Of a stretch of 33,122 nucleotides of DNA, positions 23,042 to 31,745 are shown in pieces. The position numbers and the translations under genes were made by a program. The stretch is taken from assembly GCA_937934745.1 (NCBI GenBank), contig CALGZC010000039.1:1-33122 (forward strand), written 5' to 3'. Every line of letters starts with the position of its first letter. Position 1 is the first letter of the stretch. The stretch comes from an uncultured Blastocatellia bacterium (GTDB lineage: Bacteria; Acidobacteriota; Blastocatellia; Chloracidobacteriales; Chloracidobacteriaceae). The notes beneath the pieces are model-generated. The model was not told where the DNA came from, made no database searches, and was given only the letters and a program-made list of their open reading frames with translations.

Positions 23042-24430
23042 TCACGTCTCCGTATGTGACCCTGACACACCGGCAGACCGGCACTCCGGCGTGCGGCTCA
23101 GAATGTGAAAGCGGGCCAGGAACAGTCCGGCAGCCAGAGCAAGGCCTGCGACATAGCCCATCCAAATGCCGGCCTCACGCCAGCCGAGGGGAAACGCCAG
23201 CACGTAGCTTGTCGGCAGGGCAACCCCCAGGTAGGCAATACCGGCCAGCACCGTCGGGGTGGCAGCATCGGTCAGGGCGCGCAAGGCGGCAAGCATCACG
23301 ACCTGCAACCCGTCCACGAGCTGGAAGGCGGCTGCAAACAATAGGAGCTTGGCGGCTTTGCCGATCACTGCCGAATCTCCGGTGTAGAGCAGCGGCAGCG
23401 CCGAGTGCAGTGCCAGGATCACCAGTGCCGTCAAGCCCATGTACGCTAGGACGACATGGGCTCCGGCAAATCCGGCCGCCCGCATGGCCGCCGGTTGCCT
23501 AGCGCCAAGGTAGTAGCTCACGCGAATGGTTGTTGCTGCGGCAATCCCGGAAGCTCCCATAAATGTGAAGGATGCGATGCCGATGGCAATCTGGTGGGCA
23601 GCCTGTTCAATCTCGCCCAACCACCCCATCATCAATGCTCCGGCGGCGAAAGCACCGACTTCGAGCACGAACTGTCCGCCCAGTGGCAGCCCAAGCCTGA
23701 AGTACTCTCCGGTAACAGCACGACTCCAGGGCACGGTGCGCAGTGCCGCCCGATAAGGCGCAAAGAACTGCAACTTGATGAAAAAACCTGCGAAGGCCAG
23801 CGGCAGAGCAAGCCTAACCAGCAGCGTTGCCAGCCCTGCGCCGACAAGCCCTAATCGGGGACAGCCCCAGTGCCCGAAGATCAGCACATAGTTTAGAACG
23901 ATATTGAGCAGCACTTCCAAGACGGTGATGGCGGCAGCAATCCGCGTGTTGCCAAGACCTTCGGTAAACTGCCGAAATGTCTGGAACACAATGACCGGCA
24001 CGAGAGAGGCGACCAGGCACAGGTAATAGTTGCTGGCTGCCGCCGCTACCGTCGGAGTTTGCCCCATGCGGTTGAGCCAGGGGTAAAGTGCCAAGAGCAA
24101 CAGCGTCACCAGTAAAGCAATGGTCAAATTGACGGCTGCGCCATGTTTGAGCCACCGTACTGCGGCAAGAACATCCTGCGCACCGCGGGCTGCGCCGACC
24201 GGCGGCGTCAGGGCGAGGGTAACGCCAACCGAGAACACCAGCCCGACGGTGAACACACTCTGCGCAAAAGATGACGCTGCCAGCGCCGTCGTGTCGTAGT
24301 GACCTAGCATGATGCTGTCCGTCATCTGTACGATGAGATGGCCCATCTGCGCGAACATGATCGGGAGGGCCAGCCTGATATGCGCCACGTAGTGGGTCGG
24401 TGGGCGGTGAAGGTAGGCGTTTGCCGACAT
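23042..24430 (-). CDS. MATE-family multidrug/sodium antiporter (NorM-like)
   Basis: The product is a 12-helix inner-membrane protein of about 462 residues. The family start IRLALPIMFAQMGHLIVQMTDSIMLGHYD and the second-half counterpart YFRLGLPLGGQFVLEVGAFAAGALMMGWLG are clear, as is the repeated two-bundle layout. MATE proteins export cationic drugs or metabolites against Na+ or H+ gradients. ATG 24430 (MSANAYLHRPPTHY) is chosen over TTG 24481 because residues before it do not resemble family starts; neither has a clear ribosome site. The gene lies about 125 bp downstream of the PuhE-GTPase fusion on the same strand, so the two may be co-transcribed. Its substrate is unknown. Confidence 0.93.
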   Translation of the reverse strand: MSANAYLHRPPTHYVAHIRLALPIMFAQMGHLIVQMTDSIMLGHYDTTALAASSFAQSVFTVGLVFSVGVTLALTPPVGAARGAQDVLAAVRWLKHGAAVNLTIALLVTLLLLALYPWLNRMGQTPTVAAAASNYYLCLVASLVPVIVFQTFRQFTEGLGNTRIAAAITVLEVLLNIVLNYVLIFGHWGCPRLGLVGAGLATLLVRLALPLAFAGFFIKLQFFAPYRAALRTVPWSRAVTGEYFRLGLPLGGQFVLEVGAFAAGALMMGWLGEIEQAAHQIAIGIASFTFMGASGIAAATTIRVSYYLGARQPAAMRAAGFAGAHVVLAYMGLTALVILALHSALPLLYTGDSAVIGKAAKLLLFAAAFQLVDGLQVVMLAALRALTDAATPTVLAGIAYLGVALPTSYVLAFPLGWREAGIWMGYVAGLALAAGLFLARFHILSRTPECRSAGVSGSHTET

Positions 24431-24555
24431 GGTGAGATGAGCGCAACGAAGCGCAGTCGGTGCTATAAGTTTGGCAAACAACTCTCGATGAAGCCCGACC
24501 GGTGGCGGCGGGGTGGCAGCCTAACCTTGCTGCATGAGCCTGTCGGTCTGGCGCA

Positions 24556-26322
24556 CTAACCGACCGTTGGAGAAAGATAGCGGCGTACTCCGGTCGGAGC
24601 CACCACTGCGGAAACGTCTGCCGGAGCGGATGTGATGGCTGCCGCTCGAACGGCCGTCATGAGAAGAGTTGGGGCCAGCGCCTGACCAATGACAACCAGC
24701 GAGCTTTCCTGTGCCGGTCCGCAGGGATTGAGGCTGAAGGATTGCCCGGCATACTCCAGACGCAACCAGCCGCCGGCTGTTTTGAAAACGCCTTTGGCAC
24801 GGGCAACCGTCCCAAAATGCCCCGCTGCGATAGACTCAAAAACACGTTGGAGTGCTACGGTGTCGAAGACCGAGGTAAAAGTTTCCGCACATTGCTCAAA
24901 GCTTATGCGTGGTGCAAGGGTATCACCCAGGCAGGCATCCTCCTGGGTGTCGCTGAGGTCGCGCAGACTAATTCGCCCAAAGCTCGTGTGGATGACACTG
25001 GCCGTTGCATTACGGCTGGCGATCCAAGCATCAATACATGCCAACTCCGCCTGCGACAGCCCGTCACACTTATTGACGACAACCGTGGCCGCCGCCTCAA
25101 CGTAGGCTTCAATGGCCGCCCGGATCGCTTTGTCGGCCGTCAGCCACTGCTTGCCGTCCACTACTGCCACAACGCGAATCGTCCCCAGCAATTCCCGGCA
25201 TCCAGGCTGATGCAGGGTGCCCAGCAGGTCGCTAAGGGCCGCTGCCCCCGATGGCTCAATCAAAATCCGTGCCGGCGCGTAATCGCGGATCAGACGCGCC
25301 AGCGTCGCGGCGACATTACGGGAGAGCGTACAGCAGAAGCACCCCCCGGCCATCTCAACCACCGGTGTCGCGTCGTCACCGCCGCTGCCGTCCCGGAGCT
25401 GCACCCCGTCCAGCCCCACATCGGCGAACTCGTTCACCAACACAATGGTTTTCGAGTCGAGTTGGGGCATCAGGTTGCGCAGTAGGGTAGTTTTGCCTGA
25501 GCCGAGAAAGCCGCCGATGACATCTACGGTCGGCTTGACTTCAGGTCGGTTGCGCGAAAGCAAACCCCAGGCCCAGACACCGACCGGCTGGGGCAGGATG
25601 AGCCACCAGTGTTCGAGAATAGCCAGTGCCATCAGCGTACACGCCAAGCTGTTGGCCGCGACCGCGAATGCGTCGGTCGCATGTAACGCCCGGTAGAACA
25701 GCCAGTGTGCGACGGCCGTCGAAATCGTCACCGAAAAAGGGAAGAACCAGTTGATGGGGCGCTTGGAGAAAAACTGCGTCATCTGCCGCAGGTGCTCCGG
25801 TAGATACTCTTCGTTGAGGTTGCGCACCCCGAAAAACACGTTCAATTTGGCGGATTGGTGCATCCACCAGTGAATGAGAAAGGTCCACAGGGCAACTCGG
25901 TTTGGCCCTGGCGTAGCCATCCAGACCAGGGCAAAGCCGATGAAGATGGAAAGTTCGTGGAAGAGATTGGCCTTGACGCCGTGTACGAAGTGTCGCCATC
26001 CACCGCAATCGGGCGGGCAAGGTGGTATGTCCAAGCCGACGACGTAGCCCGTGTAGTAACTGGTTTCAAACCAGCCCCACGCAACAATTCCTAGGAGAAA
26101 CCCGGCGACAGCACCCAGCGGCGTTGTGATTTGACTAACACTGGGCATAAGCGCCAACGCCCCCAGAGCCAACCCCGAAGACGTCACCAGCACCGTCCGG
26201 TGCCAGCGCTGACGACCACAGGCAAAGATGATGGCCACGGTTGCCACCCACCAGACAGCAACGGCAAACAAAGGAAGCCCAAGCCAGAGCAACCACGAAC
26301 TTTGGAAACGCAGATCAGGCAT
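24556..26322 (-). CDS. Fusion of PuhE (photosynthetic complex assembly protein 2, DUF3623) with a CobW/COG0523 G3E GTPase
   Basis: From ATG 26322 the product has 588 residues. Residues ~5-255 form a multi-helix membrane domain with the PuhE pattern: FAVAVWWVATVAIIF, VAWGWFETSYYTGYVVG, PCPPDCGGWRHF and the strong signature AKLNVFFGVRNLNEEYLPEH (158-177). After a linker of under 20 residues comes a full G3E GTPase: Walker A GFLGSGKTT (271-279), switch VLVNEFADVGLDG, metal motif Cys328-Phe-Cys330-Cys331 (GGCFCCT), IEPSG (355-359), VVAVVDGKQWL, NKCD (417-420) and a CobW C-terminal domain (GHFGTVARAKGVFKTAGGWL). PuhE is known from purple-bacterial photosynthesis clusters, where it affects bacteriochlorophyll supply and complex assembly. 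COG0523 GTPases handle zinc, cobalt or other metals. TTG 26385 would add 21 residues with no family match. Confidence 0.9.
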   Translation of the reverse strand: MPDLRFQSSWLLWLGLPLFAVAVWWVATVAIIFACGRQRWHRTVLVTSSGLALGALALMPSVSQITTPLGAVAGFLLGIVAWGWFETSYYTGYVVGLDIPPCPPDCGGWRHFVHGVKANLFHELSIFIGFALVWMATPGPNRVALWTFLIHWWMHQSAKLNVFFGVRNLNEEYLPEHLRQMTQFFSKRPINWFFPFSVTISTAVAHWLFYRALHATDAFAVAANSLACTLMALAILEHWWLILPQPVGVWAWGLLSRNRPEVKPTVDVIGGFLGSGKTTLLRNLMPQLDSKTIVLVNEFADVGLDGVQLRDGSGGDDATPVVEMAGGCFCCTLSRNVAATLARLIRDYAPARILIEPSGAAALSDLLGTLHQPGCRELLGTIRVVAVVDGKQWLTADKAIRAAIEAYVEAAATVVVNKCDGLSQAELACIDAWIASRNATASVIHTSFGRISLRDLSDTQEDACLGDTLAPRISFEQCAETFTSVFDTVALQRVFESIAAGHFGTVARAKGVFKTAGGWLRLEYAGQSFSLNPCGPAQESSLVVIGQALAPTLLMTAVRAAAITSAPADVSAVVAPTGVRRYLSPTVG

Positions 26323-26463
26323 CGGCTGGAAACAAAGTGCAGTGGAGTGAGGCCGCGGAGACAAGTACGAGTAGCCTGCCACCAACCTACTTTGGACCGA
26401 CTACCTGCTGCAATGAAATCCCTGTCCGGGGACGCCGTCCCACCACCACACCACACGGTCTGG

Positions 26464-26493
26464 TTGTCATCCTTACAGCCCTGTCGCTAGACT
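26464..26493 (+). promoter_or_regulatory. Candidate sigma-70-type promoter for mnmG
   Basis: TTGTCA (26464-26469) and TAGACT (26488-26493) are spaced by 18 bp, with the predicted start about 30 nt before ATG 26532. The -35 element is the same as that proposed upstream of the ABC1 gene. The -10 match is four of six. Confidence 0.4.
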
Positions 26494-26531
26494 TCCAAGC
26501 CTGAGTTCTTGCCTGAGGATCACCGGCAATC

Positions 26532-28430
26532 ATGAGCGAATACCGTTTTAATGAAGTCTTTGATGTGGTGGTGATCGGCGCCGGGCATGCCGGTTGTGAA
26601 GCAGCCTATGCGGCCGCCAAACTGGGCTGCCGGACGGCGCTCATTACACTCAACCTGGACCTCGTCGCCCAGATGTCCTGCAATCCGGCCATCGGTGGTA
26701 TCGCCAAGGGTCACTTGGTGCGTGAAATGGACGCCCTAGGCGGCCTGATGGGCAAAATTATTGATCGCACCGGTATTCAGTTCCGTTTGCTCAACCGCAG
26801 TCGCGGACCGGCTGTACAGTCGCCACGCGCCCAGGCTGACCGTGGGTTGTACCGCACCGAAATGCGCCGCTTTCTTGAAACAGTTGAAAACCTGCATCTG
26901 CGGCAAGGTGAAGTGATTGACCTCATGGTGGAACAGGACCGGATCCTGGGCGTCGAGATGTGGGACGGACGCCGCCTGGGCGCTACATCCGTCGTGATTT
27001 GCACCGGGACGTTCCTCAACGGTCTTATCCACATCGGGACGCGCACCTACCAGGCTGGGCGCGCCGGTGAGCTCCCCTCACTCCTCCTCGCGGCAGGCTT
27101 GCGTCGGCTCGGCTTCCGGGTCGGCCGACTCAAAACCGGAACGCCACCGCGCATCCATGCCAAAACTGTTGATTGGTCAAAGTGTGAGGAGCAACCCGGT
27201 GATCCCAACCCGGTTCCCTTTTCCTTTGCCACCAAAACCATTACGCGGCGGCAACTATCCTGCTACATTACCTACACCAACGAGGAAACCCACCGCATCA
27301 TCCGTGAAAACCTTGACAAATCACCGATGTACAGCGGGCAAATCCAGTCGGTCGGACCGCGTTATTGCCCGTCCATCGAAGATAAAGTCGTCAAGTTTCC
27401 CGACAAGGAACGCCACCAAATTTTCCTGGAACCGGAAGGCTTTGACACGCACGAAGTCTATGTCAACGGGATTTCGACGAGCTTACCGGTTGACATCCAG
27501 GAGCGAATGGTGCGGACAATCCCCGGTCTTGAACAGGCGCACTTGATTCGTCCCGGGTACGCCATCGAGTACGACATGGTCGATCCGACCGAACTCAAAC
27601 CGACGCTTGAAACAAAGCGGATTAGGGGGCTGTTCCACGCCGGGCAGATTAACGGTACGACCGGTTATGAAGAGGCCGGCTGTCAGGGTCTGGTAGCCGG
27701 TATCAACGCTGCCCGTACGGCCCGCGGCCTGCCGCCAATCGTACTTGACCGGGCAACCAGTTACATTGGCGTCCTCATTGATGACCTCACGACGCAGGGT
27801 GTGGACGAACCCTACCGAATGTTCACGTCGCGCTCGGAAGTACGGTTGTTGCTGCGCATTGACAACAGCGACCAACGCTTGACGCCGTTGGGCCACGCCA
27901 TCGGCCTGGTGGATGACACGGAGTTTCAGTCTTTCCAACAGCGGCAGACGCGAATTCAGCAGTGTCGGGCGCTGCTGGAGTCCGTGGCCCTGACGCCAGA
28001 TTCAAGTGCAGCCGATGCCTTTGCAGCCGAGACCGGAGCCGTCATCAAGGAAAAGCAACGCCTATCCCTTCTGGCACGACGTCCCGAGATTGCCACCGAG
28101 CATCTGGCCGCAGCCCTGCGGCGGGCCGGTGTGACCGACTTTGACGAAGCCGAGTTGAGTGTTGCCGTCAACGACCTCAAGTATGAGGGCTACGTGCGTC
28201 ACCACGAGGCAACGGCGAAGAAACTTTCTCAAGCGGCGGACATCACCATTCCGGCCGACTTTGAGTTTGCCGGCTTGCCGGGCTTATCACGGGAAATGAC
28301 GGACAAACTGACGCGCATTCGCCCGTTGACACTTGGGCAGGCCGCACGCATCCCCGGTGTGACACCGGCTGCCCTGGCCATCTTGAGCCTCCACTTGGGA
28401 GCAGGGAAACGCGCTTCTGCTGCGGTCTGA
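26532..28430 (+). CDS. mnmG: tRNA uridine-5-carboxymethylaminomethyl modification enzyme MnmG (GidA)
   Basis: The 632-residue length is standard for the long MnmG form. The FAD-binding dinucleotide motif [20 protein letters not shown] lies near residue 15. Family signatures include [49 protein letters not shown] and [20 protein letters not shown], and the C-terminal helical domain ends in [14 protein letters not shown]. With MnmE it adds the cmnm5 group to U34 of certain tRNAs, using FAD, NADH and methylene-THF. mnmE is not in the window. The gene stands alone, divergent from the PuhE fusion and convergent with the transglutaminase-like gene. Confidence 0.98.
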   Translation: MSEYRFNEVFDVVVIGAGHAGCEAAYAAAKLGCRTALITLNLDLVAQMSCNPAIGGIAKGHLVREMDALGGLMGKIIDRTGIQFRLLNRSRGPAVQSPRAQADRGLYRTEMRRFLETVENLHLRQGEVIDLMVEQDRILGVEMWDGRRLGATSVVICTGTFLNGLIHIGTRTYQAGRAGELPSLLLAAGLRRLGFRVGRLKTGTPPRIHAKTVDWSKCEEQPGDPNPVPFSFATKTITRRQLSCYITYTNEETHRIIRENLDKSPMYSGQIQSVGPRYCPSIEDKVVKFPDKERHQIFLEPEGFDTHEVYVNGISTSLPVDIQERMVRTIPGLEQAHLIRPGYAIEYDMVDPTELKPTLETKRIRGLFHAGQINGTTGYEEAGCQGLVAGINAARTARGLPPIVLDRATSYIGVLIDDLTTQGVDEPYRMFTSRSEVRLLLRIDNSDQRLTPLGHAIGLVDDTEFQSFQQRQTRIQQCRALLESVALTPDSSAADAFAAETGAVIKEKQRLSLLARRPEIATEHLAAALRRAGVTDFDEAELSVAVNDLKYEGYVRHHEATAKKLSQAADITIPADFEFAGLPGLSREMTDKLTRIRPLTLGQAARIPGVTPAALAILSLHLGAGKRASAAV

Positions 28431-28560
28431 TCCGGCGCAGCGTGCCGAGCAAACCCGGTCTTGGGGTGCGCTTCGGCCTCCTAAAATGGCAGCTTGCGCC
28501 CTGCCGGTTTGCGAATTTGACCTGGGAAGAGGGTCGTGGCAAGCCGCCGAAAGCCGCGCT

Positions 28561-28583
28561 GCCCGCTGCCGGAAGCGGGCTTT
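28561..28583 (+). terminator. Candidate terminator hairpin after mnmG
   Basis: GCCCGCT (28561-28567) and AGCGGGC (28574-28580) form a 7-bp GC stem with a 6-nt loop, followed by TTT. It lies about 130 nt beyond the mnmG stop and just before the end of the convergent gene. The T-run is short, so efficiency is doubtful. Confidence 0.35.
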
Positions 28584-28606
28584 GCCCAACCGCTGCGAGA
28601 GGTTAC

Positions 28607-30832
28607 CTAGGAGGTACGCTTGGCGGGTAAGATGCGCCGCTGTGTTCGCAGCCGTCGCCGCAGTGCTTGCAGCGCATGTTCAATCTGCTGTGGGTCGGTG
28701 TCTAAACGGGCCCCGTACCGCGCTTGATTGTAGGCGTGGGTGATTGTGAGCGCCTCTTCAAAACCGATAGCCGTGGCAAACTCTAGTGGTGTTTGGGAAG
28801 GGGCGCGCCGGTATCCGGCACGGCGCAAAAGCGCCCCCATCTCATCGTAGAACAACACTGCGGATTGGCATTCGTCACCACGGAGTGTCCGGCGCAGCAA
28901 CGGCGTCAACCAGCTCAGCCACCGGCGCTCAAACATCAGGCGCGGCGTCCGCCGGAGGCGTCGCCACAGCAGATAGCCGCCAAGCGTCAGCAATGCCGTC
29001 CCGACCAGCAGGAGGATCGTCATGACACTGCGCATCCATTGGCCATCCTGCACGACTGCATACAGCCAGTATGCATAGCCCTCCAACCAGGCCCGAAAGT
29101 GGCGGCGGTGAGCGTTGACGTATGCCTGGGTGGCGGTCTGATATTGGGCGACGGCGCTGCCGGCGTCGCGCGCCAGCATACGCTGGCGCTGCGCGTCATA
29201 GGCAATGACGTAGTCTATATAAAACATGCGCAGTGCGTCCAAATAGCGCCGGACGGATGCCAACCAATCGGACCGATTCGTGCGGGCGGTGGTACTTGGC
29301 GGCGTTGGGTCAAACTCCACCCACGTCCCAGTTTGTGGGAAATATACTTCAACCCAGGCGTGGGCGTCTGCCTGGCGGACAACGTAGGTTTGATTGACGT
29401 CGTTGTACTCGCCAAGGTGATAGCCTGCGGCCAGGCGCGTCGCCAGGCCGATTGAGCGGCACATCAGCGCCATGGCTGAGGCAAAGTACTCACAGTGTCC
29501 GCGACGGGTCTCAAATAGGAAGTCCACGATGGGATCCGGCTCGCGTCCCCGCTGCAAATCCACGGTGTAGAAGTACCGTGTTTTGAGATACTGCTCGATG
29601 GCACGTGCGCGGTCGTAGCCGTTGGTTGCGTTGGCTGTCGCTTCGCGCGCCAACTGCGCAATGCGCGGGTCGAAATCAGACGGGAGTTGGAGAAACGTCT
29701 GGCGGATAGCTGCGTCGTAAACGAGCGGGTCCTGCCGCAGACTTTCCTCCGGCGCCTCAACCAGGCTGGTCGCCACAGTGTAGCTCAGGCGACTCCCCCG
29801 TTCTGCCCGGTAAAACGTTCCGGTGGCGTCCCGCGCCAATCCACGAAGGTTGTATGCAAACCACGGCTCGCCGCAGTGAAACAGAGCCCCGGTTGCCATC
29901 GGTTCGACATACACCGTTTGCGTGACAAGCGGCCCTGGGGGACGGTCATCCAAAATGTAGCGTCCATCGCGCTGGGGAACGGCAATCCGGCGTTCGGCTT
30001 CCGGGCGCGTCCACTCACGCCCGTCAAATTGCGTCAGCACCATCCCCCGCCAGTGCCGGTGAGAGGGGAATGGCCCGGGAACTCGAATGCGTAGGGCAGT
30101 CCGCTCATCGGTTTTGATGCTTTCCACCGAGCCGAGTGCAATCGAAAGATCGGAAAACCCGGTCATGGCGGTGTCTTCGGCGAAAGACTGCGCCAAGAGA
30201 CCACTGTTCCAGCGGGGCAAGATGAAGAACATCGGGACGCTCAGGACACCGATAAGCAGCGCCATCACAAGGGTTGTCGCGACGAGATAGGGTATGGGAC
30301 GCCCACCGGAACGGACACGTTGGCCGTTGTGGGACAAGGTCACGACACGTGTTGCCTGCCGTGCCGTGCGCCGCGTCCGCACGATTTCAAACGCCTGAAG
30401 CGCTGCCAGCCCTGTGAGTACAAAGCCGGCGAGCAGGAGTAAGAACAGGGCGTCAATCGTCAAGCCTGCGGCCAGTAACATCTCGAACACTGCCAGCAGG
30501 TACAGGAACACCCAGTCGCGGTCGCGCTTAACCTGAAAGAGCTTGAACACTGAAACAAAAAGCACAAAGTGAACCAGCGCCCCAATCCACGAACTGCTGA
30601 GGTAGCGCAGGTCAAAGTAGGCAAACGGCAGGTAGCCCAACACACACCAGTTGGCGACCCGTTCGCTGATTTGCAGGCGTGAGCCGGGCCGGTCGGCAAA
30701 CCAGCTTGCGATGAGCGCCGTCACGTAGAGGATGCAACTGACGGCATCCACACGTCCGCTCAGCGCCAGGGTGAGAAAGCCACCGGTAATCAGGGCATAG
30801 GAAGTTGCTTTGAAAAACTGCTCGATGGTCAT
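28607..30832 (-). CDS. Transglutaminase-like membrane protein (TgpA/DUF3488 type)
   Basis: The 741-residue protein starts with several transmembrane helices (~10-210), as in TgpA. A periplasmic part follows with a transglutaminase core: Cys447 in RRGHCEYFASAMALMCRSIG, His491 in ADAHAWVEVYF and Asp508 in WVEFDPTPP, the complete Cys-His-Asp triad. A last helix (~610-635, LLLVGTALLTLGGYLLW) precedes a cytoplasmic DUF4129-like tail. Such proteins often sit with a MoxR ATPase and a DUF58 protein; neither is here. The function in bacteria is unclear, possibly peptide cross-linking or proteolysis in the envelope. Its ATG (30832) lies only 6 bp from the ATG of the divergent neighbour, and no ribosome site is visible. 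Confidence 0.92.
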   Translation of the reverse strand: MTIEQFFKATSYALITGGFLTLALSGRVDAVSCILYVTALIASWFADRPGSRLQISERVANWCVLGYLPFAYFDLRYLSSSWIGALVHFVLFVSVFKLFQVKRDRDWVFLYLLAVFEMLLAAGLTIDALFLLLLAGFVLTGLAALQAFEIVRTRRTARQATRVVTLSHNGQRVRSGGRPIPYLVATTLVMALLIGVLSVPMFFILPRWNSGLLAQSFAEDTAMTGFSDLSIALGSVESIKTDERTALRIRVPGPFPSHRHWRGMVLTQFDGREWTRPEAERRIAVPQRDGRYILDDRPPGPLVTQTVYVEPMATGALFHCGEPWFAYNLRGLARDATGTFYRAERGSRLSYTVATSLVEAPEESLRQDPLVYDAAIRQTFLQLPSDFDPRIAQLAREATANATNGYDRARAIEQYLKTRYFYTVDLQRGREPDPIVDFLFETRRGHCEYFASAMALMCRSIGLATRLAAGYHLGEYNDVNQTYVVRQADAHAWVEVYFPQTGTWVEFDPTPPSTTARTNRSDWLASVRRYLDALRMFYIDYVIAYDAQRQRMLARDAGSAVAQYQTATQAYVNAHRRHFRAWLEGYAYWLYAVVQDGQWMRSVMTILLLVGTALLTLGGYLLWRRLRRTPRLMFERRWLSWLTPLLRRTLRGDECQSAVLFYDEMGALLRRAGYRRAPSQTPLEFATAIGFEEALTITHAYNQARYGARLDTDPQQIEHALQALRRRLRTQRRILPAKRTS

Positions 30833-30838
30833 GCCATT

Positions 30839-31255
30839 ATGGAATTACGCCAGCTCACAAAACATCAGGAACACGTCGTCAAACACGTACTTGGCTGCCA
30901 AATTTTAGGTGTTTACGCCCAAGCAGAACACCTCCATTTCCTGCTCGACCTGCCTTACCTGTGGAGTGTCGATGCCGATGGGAGTATGGCCCTGGTACAG
31001 GACGAAGAAGCCATTCGCGGACTTGACGTGCCGGAAGACGTAGCCGCTGCTTTGCTGGCGGAAGCCCACGCTCTGCGTGAGGTAGGCACGGCAGCAACTA
31101 TCCAGTATTTCACGCATCCGCCCCGGGACATCGGAGCCATTGAAGATGTCACCCTCTATGTGACGGGAACAGAAATCCACATGCACATTATTGGCGACGC
31201 GGACACCTTGCCGGTTGCCTGGCAGGGGACAAGCATCTACGTGTTGGAAGGTTGA
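30839..31255 (+). CDS. Small protein of unknown function
   Basis: I do not recognise this 138-residue protein. It is soluble-looking, acidic, with no signal peptide or membrane helix. The predicted pattern is short helices at the start (LTKHQEHVVKHVLGCQI), strands around YAQAEHLHFLLDLPYLWSVD, a helix VPEDVAAALLAEAHALREV and a strand-rich end (VTLYVTGTEIHMHIIGD). The coding bias matches its neighbours, so it is probably real. The start codon lies 6 bp from that of the divergent transglutaminase-like gene and lacks a ribosome site, which suggests a leaderless transcript or a promoter inside the neighbour's coding region. It converges on the STAS gene with a 25-bp gap. Confidence 0.7.
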   Translation: MELRQLTKHQEHVVKHVLGCQILGVYAQAEHLHFLLDLPYLWSVDADGSMALVQDEEAIRGLDVPEDVAAALLAEAHALREVGTAATIQYFTHPPRDIGAIEDVTLYVTGTEIHMHIIGDADTLPVAWQGTSIYVLEG

Positions 31256-31280
31256 GCTTCCCTGGCGTGGCCTGTGTGCG

Positions 31281-31658
31281 TCACCCGGCAGATGGTGGTT
31301 GATGGAGTGGGGAAGACTGTTGGCAGAAGCTGGCCACTGCCGCGTCTTCGGTATCATAGCTCTCCAAAATGGAGGACAGCTTGGTAATGTTTAGAATGTC
31401 CACCAACCGGCGCGTCGGGCTGGCGAGTTTGAGAATCCCCCCGGCACGTTTGACGGCAGTCATCGCGCGTACAATTTCGCCCAAGCCGCTACTATCCACG
31501 TACGGAACACCGGCCAGATTCAGAACGACCTGACGGTTGCCCTGCGCCAGGAGGCGCGACACCTGTTCCCGCAGCAGAGTGTCACCGTCGCCGAGCAAAA
31601 TGTTGCCGTGGAGTTCCAGGATTACAACACCGTCTTTCGTGCGTTCATGGATAGTCAT
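31281..31658 (-). CDS. Second STAS-domain anti-anti-sigma factor
   Basis: A 125-residue single STAS domain beginning MTIHERTKDGVVILELHGNI. The segment VPYVDSSGLGEIVRAM carries the conserved phosphorylatable serine. The C-terminal ~15 residues (QQSSPLHQPPSAG) are outside the fold. It is a relative of the STAS protein at 3265-3609 (shared pattern: glycine-rich turn after strand 2, YVDSSG, LLKL-type strand, ITKL helix) but not a recent duplicate. No anti-sigma kinase gene is adjacent. It lies 87 bp downstream of tlyA on the same strand. The kinase encoded at 3762-4253 could serve both proteins, but that is speculation. Confidence 0.9.
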   Translation of the reverse strand: MTIHERTKDGVVILELHGNILLGDGDTLLREQVSRLLAQGNRQVVLNLAGVPYVDSSGLGEIVRAMTAVKRAGGILKLASPTRRLVDILNITKLSSILESYDTEDAAVASFCQQSSPLHQPPSAG

Positions 31659-31745
31659 CTGGGCGTTCGGCGTCGGGGTGCAAGGTTTCCGTGTACACGA
31701 CTACCACACAACTGACTTCGGCGCTAGAGCATTGGATAGCTGCGT

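Noticed and set aside
22767-23165. Minus-strand 132-residue frame between MATE and ispG
   Set aside because: Part of it (YDIRPVAEAYNIRHLVLP) looks protein-like, but every usable start lies inside the MATE gene, a tandem repeat runs through it and no family is recognised.
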